Shown piece after piece: positions 5,781 to 10,523 of a stretch of 10,523 nt of DNA. This DNA comes from Caulobacteraceae bacterium. Its GTDB lineage: Bacteria; Pseudomonadota; Alphaproteobacteria; Caulobacterales; Caulobacteraceae. The stretch lies in assembly GCA_020852035.1 (NCBI GenBank), contig JADZBR010000007.1, positions 1 through 10,523 on the forward strand, read 5' to 3'. The notes below the pieces were generated by a model, which worked only from the letters and a program-made list of their open reading frames with translations, did no database searches and was not told the origin of the DNA. The stretch's first letter is position 1. The number at the start of each line of letters is the position of its first letter. The translations under genes were made by a program, and so were the position numbers.

Positions 5781-7433
5781 ATGGTTCACGCTGGGATTGG
5801 GCCGCCCTTGTCATTGTCGCCGCAACGCCTTCTGGGTTTCGCCTTCGCCAGCGCCGACCTGCTGGTGGAGATCGACGAAGGCGGCAAGATCACCCTGGCC
5901 GTTGGGGCCGGCGAGGCCCTGGCCGGCGCGGCCGAGACGGCGCTGGTGGGCCGCGCCTGGCGCGATTTCGTCGACGCCGCCGATGTTCCGGTCATCGACG
6001 CCCTGTTCGCGGGCCTCGAAAGCGCCGCCCGCCGCGGGCCGGTGGTCGTCCGGCTAGCCGCCGCCCCCGGAGAGCCGCAGAAAGCCGCCGGTTTCTCGGC
6101 CTGCCGCCTGCCCTACAATGTCGGAGCGATCTCCTGCGCTCTCACCCGCGCGACGCCGGTGAAGACCAACGGCCGCCACGGCCTGCACGACGCCGCCGGC
6201 TTCGAGGCGGCCACCCGCGTGCTCTTCGACACCGCCGCCTCGACCGGCGTCGAGTTGGAGATGGCGCTGATCGAGATGCAGGGCCTGGCCCTGGCCCGCG
6301 GCCGGCTGGACGAGGCCGCCGCCGGCGCCTTCGACCAGAAGATGTCCGGCGCCCTGCGCGCCCAGTCCTACGGCGGCTCGGCGGCCGCCGGCCTGGGCGG
6401 CGATCGCTACGCCCTGGTGCGCCAGCGCGGCGAGAGCGTGGAGGCCCTGACCGAACGCCTCGGCCGCCTCCTGGCGCTCGACGAACACGGCGTGAAGCCG
6501 GCCGCCCGCAGCCTGGCGCTGACCGGCGAGGCTTCGCCCAGCCAGGCGATCCGCGCCATTCGCTACGCCCTCGATAGCTTCATCAGCGACGGCATGGACT
6601 CAGCGCCGATCGCCAGCCTCGGCGAGGCCGTGCAGCTCTCGGTGCGGCGCACCCTGGAAAAGGCCGGCGCGCTCAGCGCGGCGGTGAACGACCGCCGCTT
6701 CCGCCTGGTCTACCAGCCGGTGGTCCGCCTGAAGGACGGCTCGCTGCACCACCATGAGGCGCTGGTGCGCTTCGGCGACGACGCCAGCCCCTTCCCGATG
6801 ATCCGCATGGCCGAGGAGCTGGACCTCATCGAGCAGCTCGACCTGGCCATCGTCGAGGAGGCGCTGAAACGCCTGGCCGCCGAGCCTGCGCTGAAGCTGG
6901 CGGTCAACGTCTCGGGCCGCACCATCGGCTCGGAAGCCTTCATCGCCAACGTGACCGACATGCTGGCCGGCAAGGCCGACCTCAAGGGCCGGCTGATGTT
7001 CGAGCTCACCGAAAGCGCGGCCATCGACGACCTGGCCGCGGCCGACCGGCGGCTGCAGGCGCTGAGGGCGCAGGGGTGCCTGGTCTGCCTCGATGACTTC
7101 GGCGCGGGCGCGGCCTCCCTGGCCTATCTGCAACAGCTGAGCCTCGACGTGGTGAAGATCGACGGCCGCTATATTCGCGAACTGCAGCACGGCGGTCGTG
7201 AGAGCACCTTCATCCGCCACCTGGTCTCGATGTGCGCCGAACTGGGCGTGCGGACCCTGGCCGAGATGGTCGAGACCGAACAGGCCGAAGAGGCCGTGCG
7301 CCACGCCGGCGTCGACTTCGCCCAGGGCTGGCTCTATGGCGCCGCCGCCGACAAGCCCGGCCCGCCGGCCACCGCCCGCGCGCCGGTCAAGCCCGCCGCG
7401 CGGCGCATGGGCATGGTGGAAGGCTGGGGTTGA
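5781..7433 (+). CDS. PAS-(degenerate GGDEF)-EAL cyclic-di-GMP phosphodiesterase
   Basis: This 550-residue cytoplasmic protein has three parts. Residues about 15-95 look like a PAS-type sensor. Residues about 135-245 form a GGDEF-like domain whose signature is reduced to GGDRY (206-210), so cyclase activity is unlikely. Residues about 303-525 are an EAL domain with every expected metal/catalytic residue: E326 in EALVR, N376 in VNVSGR, E408 and E411 in FELTES, D438/D439 in CLDDFGAG, K459 in VKIDG, E495 in AEMVET (the usual Gly is Met) and Q515 in DFAQGWLYG. It is therefore expected to hydrolyse c-di-GMP to pGpG. The start is uncertain: AAGGGG abuts ATG 5781 with no spacing, and in-frame TTG codons at 5808 or 5814 would start closer to the PAS fold. 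It follows the phosphorelay operon after 65 bases, on the same strand. A disordered Pro/Ala tail ends the protein. Confidence 0.93.
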   Translation: MVHAGIGPPLSLSPQRLLGFAFASADLLVEIDEGGKITLAVGAGEALAGAAETALVGRAWRDFVDAADVPVIDALFAGLESAARRGPVVVRLAAAPGEPQKAAGFSACRLPYNVGAISCALTRATPVKTNGRHGLHDAAGFEAATRVLFDTAASTGVELEMALIEMQGLALARGRLDEAAAGAFDQKMSGALRAQSYGGSAAAGLGGDRYALVRQRGESVEALTERLGRLLALDEHGVKPAARSLALTGEASPSQAIRAIRYALDSFISDGMDSAPIASLGEAVQLSVRRTLEKAGALSAAVNDRRFRLVYQPVVRLKDGSLHHHEALVRFGDDASPFPMIRMAEELDLIEQLDLAIVEEALKRLAAEPALKLAVNVSGRTIGSEAFIANVTDMLAGKADLKGRLMFELTESAAIDDLAAADRRLQALRAQGCLVCLDDFGAGAASLAYLQQLSLDVVKIDGRYIRELQHGGRESTFIRHLVSMCAELGVRTLAEMVETEQAEEAVRHAGVDFAQGWLYGAAADKPGPPATARAPVKPAARRMGMVEGWG

Positions 7434-7501
7434 CGCCCGAAAGCTCGGCGTAGTTGGCCGCGCCGCCGACAACCGATCCGATATCGACGCTATCTCCCTC
7501 A

Positions 7502-7610
7502 CATCGTCACCCGCGGACTTGTTCCGCGGGCCCATGAACGCCGGCTTGGCCGAGCTTGCGCTTGAACCATCGGCGTTCATGGGTCGCCGGAACACGTCCG
7601 GCGATGACGG
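7502..7610. repeat. Composite palindromic intergenic repeat made of two inverted hairpin units
   Basis: The left unit (about 7505-7543) and the reverse complement of the right unit (about 7571-7609) agree at 32 of 39 positions, and both carry the CATGAACGCCG sequence. Each unit holds its own perfect 8-base stem with a 5-base loop: CCCGCGGA-CTTGT-TCCGCGGG on the left and TCGCCGGA-ACACG-TCCGGCGA on the right. A 27-base spacer separates the units. The element fills most of the gap between the convergent EAL and ligA genes and may act as a two-way transcription barrier or 3' end protector, although no T-run is present. It looks like a REP-type dispersed element of alphaproteobacteria; copy number cannot be judged here. 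Confidence 0.8.
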
Positions 7611-7648
7611 CTAATGGACTGACGAAGGCGGCTCTCTAGTTTCGGTTG

Positions 7649-9787
7649 CTACGCGCCCACCAGCGCCAACCACTCATCTTCGGTCAGCACCTGGATCCCC
7701 AGCTCGGCGGCCGTCTTCAGCTTCGAGCCCGCCCCTGGCCCAGCCACCACCAGGTCGGTCTTCTTCGACACCGATCCGGAGACCTTGGCGCCCAGCCGCT
7801 CGGCCTGGGCCTTGGCCTCGTCGCGGGTCATGTGCTCCAGCGAGCCGGTGAAGACCACCGTCTTGCCGGCCACCGCGGTGTCGGTCTTCGGGGCCAGGGC
7901 GTCCTGGATGTCGAGCTCGCCGACCAGGGCGGCGACAATCCGCCGGTTGTGGTCCGCGGCGAAATAGGCGGCCGCGGCCTCGATCACCGCCGCGCCGACC
8001 TGGTCCAGCGCGTCCAACTCCTCGACCGCCTCGGGATCGCGGTCGGCCACCTTGTCCATCGCCGCCAGGAACGCCTCGGCGGTCAGATACCCCCGCGCCA
8101 GGGTCATCGCCGTGGTCTCGCCGACGTGGCGGATGCCCAGGCCGTAGATGAAGCGGTCCAGCGCTATCGTCCGCCTGGCCTCGATGCCGGCCACCAGGTT
8201 GCGGATCGAGACCTCGCCGTAGCCCTCACGTTCGCGCAAGGAGGCCAGCTTCGCCTCGTCGCGCGCCAGGCGGAAGATGTCGGCCGGCTCGCGGACCAGT
8301 TCCTCCTCATAGAAGGCGACCAGCTGCTTCTCCCCCAGGCCCTCGATGTCGAAGGCGCGGCGGGAGACGAAATGCTTCAGGTGTTCGATCCGCTGGAACG
8401 GGCAGGCGAACTCGCCGGTGCAGCGGCGCACCACCGTCTCGGCCCCCGACGCGGTGGTCTCGCGCGCCAGCGGCGTATGCAACGGGCACGGGCAATGGGT
8501 CGGGAACGCATAGGGCTCCGGCCCGCGTGGCGTATCCGGCGCCGGCCCCAGCACCTGCGGGATGACGTCCCCCGCCCGTTGCAGGATCACCGTGTCGCCG
8601 ACGCGGATGTCCTTGCGGGCGATCTCGTCGGCGTTGTGCAGGGTGGCGTTCTCGACCGTGACCCCGCCGACGAACACCGGCTCCAGCCGCGCCACCGGCG
8701 TGATCGCCCCCGTGCGCCCCACTTGCAGGTCGATGGCCCGCAGCACGGTGGTCGCCTGCTCGGCCGGGAACTTGCGCGCGATCGCCCAGCGCGGCGAACG
8801 CGAGACGAAGCCCAGCCGCTGCTGCCAGTCCAGCCGGTCGACCTTGTAGACCACCCCGTCGATGTCGAACGTCAGTTTCGGGCGCTGTTTCGAGAAGTCG
8901 GCGTAGGCCCTCAGCAGGCCGGAAAGTCCTTTCACAGCCTGGGTTTGCGGCGTCGTCTTGAAGCCCCACTCGGCGAGCATGGCCAGCGCCTCGCCCTGGG
9001 TCTGGGCGAACGGCGCGCTGATCAGGCCCCAGGTGTAGGCGAAGAACCTCAGGGGCCGCGCGGCGGTGATCCTGGCGTCCAGCTGCCGCAGCGAACCGGA
9101 GGCGGCGTTGCGGGCGTTGACGTAGGTCTTCTGGCCGGCCGCTTCGGCCGCGGCGTTCAGCGCGGCGAAATCGGCGTGGCCGAGGTAGACCTCGCCGCGG
9201 ATCTCGATCACCTCCGGCCAACCAAACCCCTTAAGTCGCGACGGTATGTCATTGATCGTGCGGAAGTTTTCGGTGACGTCCTCGCCAACGCGGCCGTCCC
9301 CGCGCGTCGCCCCTTGCACCAGCCGGCCGTCCTCGTAGCGCAGCGAGGCCGAGAGCCCGTCGATCTTCGGCTCGGCGGTGTAGGCGACCTCCTCCTCGCC
9401 CAGCTTCAGGAACCGCCGCACCCGCGCGTCGAACTCAGCCGCCTCCTCGTCGGAGAAGGCGTTGTCCAGCGACAGCATCGGCACGCCGTGCTCGACCGGC
9501 GAGAACTTCTCCGCCCGCGCCGCGCCGACCCGCATGGACGGGGAGTTGTCGCGCACCAGATGCGGGAACACCGCCTCGATCGCCTCGTTGCGGCGCTTGA
9601 GGACGTCATACTCGGCGTCCGAAACCGTCGGCGCCTCGTCCTGGTAGTAGCGGATGTCGTGGGCGGCCAGTTCGTCCGCGAGCACAGTCAGTTCGTCGAG
9701 GGCTTCGGCCTCGGTGAGATCGCTCGCCCCCTTCCCCCTGGAGGGGGGAAGGGCCGGGGATGAGGGTGGAGGCGTATCAGCTGGCAT
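7649..9787 (-). CDS. ligA: NAD+-dependent DNA ligase
   Basis: This 712-residue enzyme seals DNA nicks with NAD+ in replication and repair. Domain Ia (about 25-95) has the NAD-binding IRYYQD at 45-50 and DAEYD at 57-61. The adenylation domain carries the nucleophile K141 in AEPKIDG, RGEV at 197-200 and DGVVYK at 310-315. An OB fold (about 346-420), a zinc finger (C432, C434, C456, C462), helix-hairpin-helix repeats (about 470-610) and a C-terminal BRCT domain (about 638-712) follow. The first zinc-finger pair reads C-P-C and not the usual C-x2-C. Residues about 5-20 (TPPPSSPALPPSRGKG) are encoded by a palindromic repeat, so the family-like protein begins only near residue 24. ATG 9787 lacks an obvious Shine-Dalgarno site and GTG at codon 35 is an alternative, so the start is uncertain. 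The gene lies downstream of recN, probably co-transcribed. Confidence 0.97.
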   Translation of the reverse strand: MPADTPPPSSPALPPSRGKGASDLTEAEALDELTVLADELAAHDIRYYQDEAPTVSDAEYDVLKRRNEAIEAVFPHLVRDNSPSMRVGAARAEKFSPVEHGVPMLSLDNAFSDEEAAEFDARVRRFLKLGEEEVAYTAEPKIDGLSASLRYEDGRLVQGATRGDGRVGEDVTENFRTINDIPSRLKGFGWPEVIEIRGEVYLGHADFAALNAAAEAAGQKTYVNARNAASGSLRQLDARITAARPLRFFAYTWGLISAPFAQTQGEALAMLAEWGFKTTPQTQAVKGLSGLLRAYADFSKQRPKLTFDIDGVVYKVDRLDWQQRLGFVSRSPRWAIARKFPAEQATTVLRAIDLQVGRTGAITPVARLEPVFVGGVTVENATLHNADEIARKDIRVGDTVILQRAGDVIPQVLGPAPDTPRGPEPYAFPTHCPCPLHTPLARETTASGAETVVRRCTGEFACPFQRIEHLKHFVSRRAFDIEGLGEKQLVAFYEEELVREPADIFRLARDEAKLASLREREGYGEVSIRNLVAGIEARRTIALDRFIYGLGIRHVGETTAMTLARGYLTAEAFLAAMDKVADRDPEAVEELDALDQVGAAVIEAAAAYFAADHNRRIVAALVGELDIQDALAPKTDTAVAGKTVVFTGSLEHMTRDEAKAQAERLGAKVSGSVSKKTDLVVAGPGAGSKLKTAAELGIQVLTEDEWLALVGA
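9729..9762 (-). repeat. 34-base hairpin repeat, copy A, inside the 5' end of ligA
   Basis: Read on the minus strand, this begins CATCCCCGG and contains CCCTTCCCCC-CTCCA-GGGGGAAGGG, a perfect 10-base stem with a 5-base loop. It differs from copy B at one of 34 positions and lies in the opposite orientation. It codes for about residues 9-20 of LigA as annotated from ATG 9787. Confidence 0.85.
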
Positions 9788-9858
9788 GGCTAGGCAGGAT
9801 CAGGCTGTAAGGCGGCGCTTCCTCTCTGACCAGGGGGTCGCGGAGCGGGCGCCAGCCC

Positions 9859-9892
9859 CATCCCCGACCCTTCCCCCCTCCAGGGGGAAGGG
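9859..9892 (+). repeat. 34-base hairpin repeat, copy B, directly after the recN stop
   Basis: Starting CATCCCCGA on the plus strand, it contains the same perfect 10-base stem and CTCCA loop (9868-9892) as copy A. It begins three bases after the recN stop codon in the direction of transcription, where a strong stem could protect the recN message or slow read-through into ligA. No U-run follows, so it is not a standard terminator. Confidence 0.85.
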
Positions 9893-9895
9893 AGG

Positions 9896-10523
9896 CTACG
9901 CATCCCGCAGCGCCCTGGCCGCCGCCCGCGCGGCGTCGGTGATCTCCGCCCCCGCAAGCATGCGCGCCAGTTCCTCCTCGCGCGCGGCGGGCGTCAGGGT
10001 CTCCACGGTGGTGCGCAGGCGCTCGCCCTCGCCGGCCTTGGCGACCCGCCAGTGGGCGTCCGCGCGGGCGGCCACCTGCGGCGAATGGGTGACTACCACC
10101 ACCTGCCCGTCCTTCGCCAGCCGCTGCAGGCGCAGGCCCACCGCGTCGGCCACCGCGCCGCCGACGCCCTGGTCGACCTCGTCGAAGATCATCAGCGGCG
10201 GCGCGCCCTCGCCCCGCCCGCTCAGCGAAGCCTTCAGCGCCAGCGCCAGCCGCGCCAGCTCGCCGCCGGAAGCGATGGCCCCGAGATCCGCCAGCGGCGC
10301 GCCCGGCACGGTGGCGATCTGGAAGCGCACCCGGTCGCGCCCCTGCGGCCCGGCCCGCTCCTCCGGTTCGGCTTCCACCGAAACCTCGAAGCGCGCCTTG
10401 TCGAGCTTCAGCGGGGCGAGTTCGCCCGCCACCGCCACCGCCAGCCGGGTGGCCGCGGCCGCGCGGCTGGCGCTCAGCGCGGCCGCCCTGGCGTCATAGT
10501 CGGCCCGCGCCGCCTCGGCCGCC
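9896..10523 (-). CDS. recN: DNA repair protein RecN, C-terminal part (gene runs off the right edge)
   Basis: The 208 C-terminal residues visible are about the last third of RecN, an SMC-like ATPase of roughly 550 residues that acts in double-strand break repair. They cover the end of the coiled coil (Ala/Arg-rich helix near the edge) and the C-terminal ATPase lobe. The ABC signature is SGGELARLALALK, Walker B is MIFDEVDQGVGG, and the switch is VVVVTHSPQVAARAD. The DEVDxGVGGAVADAVG form is typical of RecN and separates it from SMC or RecF. The stop TAG is at 9898-9896; ligA begins 108 bases further on the same strand, so a recN-ligA transcript is plausible. No frameshift is seen in the visible part. 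Confidence 0.95.
   Translation of the reverse strand, partial: AAEAARADYDARAAALSASRAAAATRLAVAVAGELAPLKLDKARFEVSVEAEPEERAGPQGRDRVRFQIATVPGAPLADLGAIASGGELARLALALKASLSGRGEGAPPLMIFDEVDQGVGGAVADAVGLRLQRLAKDGQVVVVTHSPQVAARADAHWRVAKAGEGERLRTTVETLTPAAREEELARMLAGAEITDAARAAARALRDA

Noticed and set aside
7434..7501. Searched for a terminator or small gene right after the EAL stop
   Set aside because: No stem followed by a T-run and no convincing small open frame; only the composite repeat that starts near 7502 stands out.
7198..7614. Open frame crossing the end of the EAL gene into the palindromic repeat
   Set aside because: The C-terminal part (MNAGLAELALEPSAFM-like) is simply the repeat read as protein, and the rest is an out-of-frame shadow of the EAL gene. 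The same holds for the antisense frame that starts in the repeat near 7595.
7646..9763. Open frame of about 705 codons antisense to ligA
   Set aside because: Mirror of the ligA coding sequence with Arg/Leu/Gly-rich product and no motifs; LigA is unmistakable on the other strand.
1..10523. CRISPR arrays, tRNA/rRNA genes, insertion sequences, prophage or defence genes
   Set aside because: No regularly spaced direct repeats, tRNA-like cloverleaf, transposase, integrase or phage motif was seen on either strand.

Overview
The window looks like a chromosomal segment of a GC-rich alphaproteobacterium, most likely of the Caulobacteraceae (Caulobacter/Phenylobacterium-like). This is an inference from the base composition, the sequence character of LigA and RecN, the dense REC/histidine-kinase content, and GC-rich palindromic intergenic repeats. 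No species can be named from sequence alone.

Layout. The left edge (1-450, minus) holds the N-terminal part of a sulfate-binding ABC-transporter lipoprotein. Its upstream region contains AT-rich dyads that could be an operator. Next comes a plus-strand gene (681-2021) whose product resembles a GGDEF-EAL protein that has lost its catalytic motifs. It meets a stand-alone receiver protein (2018-2377, minus) tail to tail, with the two stop codons overlapping. Across a short divergent promoter region that receiver gene faces a tightly coupled three-gene phosphorelay operon on the plus strand: a CHASE3-PAS hybrid histidine kinase with two receiver domains (2487-5048), a CheY-like receiver (5045-5437), and a small Hpt phosphotransfer protein starting at TTG (5434-5715). 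Both junctions are 4-base stop/start overlaps. A PAS-(degenerate GGDEF)-EAL protein with a complete set of phosphodiesterase residues follows (5781-7433).

The right part is housekeeping DNA repair on the minus strand: ligA (7649-9787) and the C-terminal ATPase part of recN (9896 to the window edge). Two repeat families lie here. One is a composite palindromic element between the convergent EAL and ligA genes (about 7502-7610); differences between the stems of its two halves are all compensatory. The other is a pair of near-identical inverted 34-base hairpin elements (9729-9762 and 9859-9892) around the ligA start, one of which encodes part of the LigA N-terminus.

Taken together, the middle 7 kb is a signalling island with four receiver domains, one kinase, one Hpt protein and two c-di-GMP-type proteins, but no DNA-binding output domain. 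The likely outputs are therefore protein-protein contacts or c-di-GMP, not direct transcriptional control by these proteins. That coupling is inferred from gene order only.
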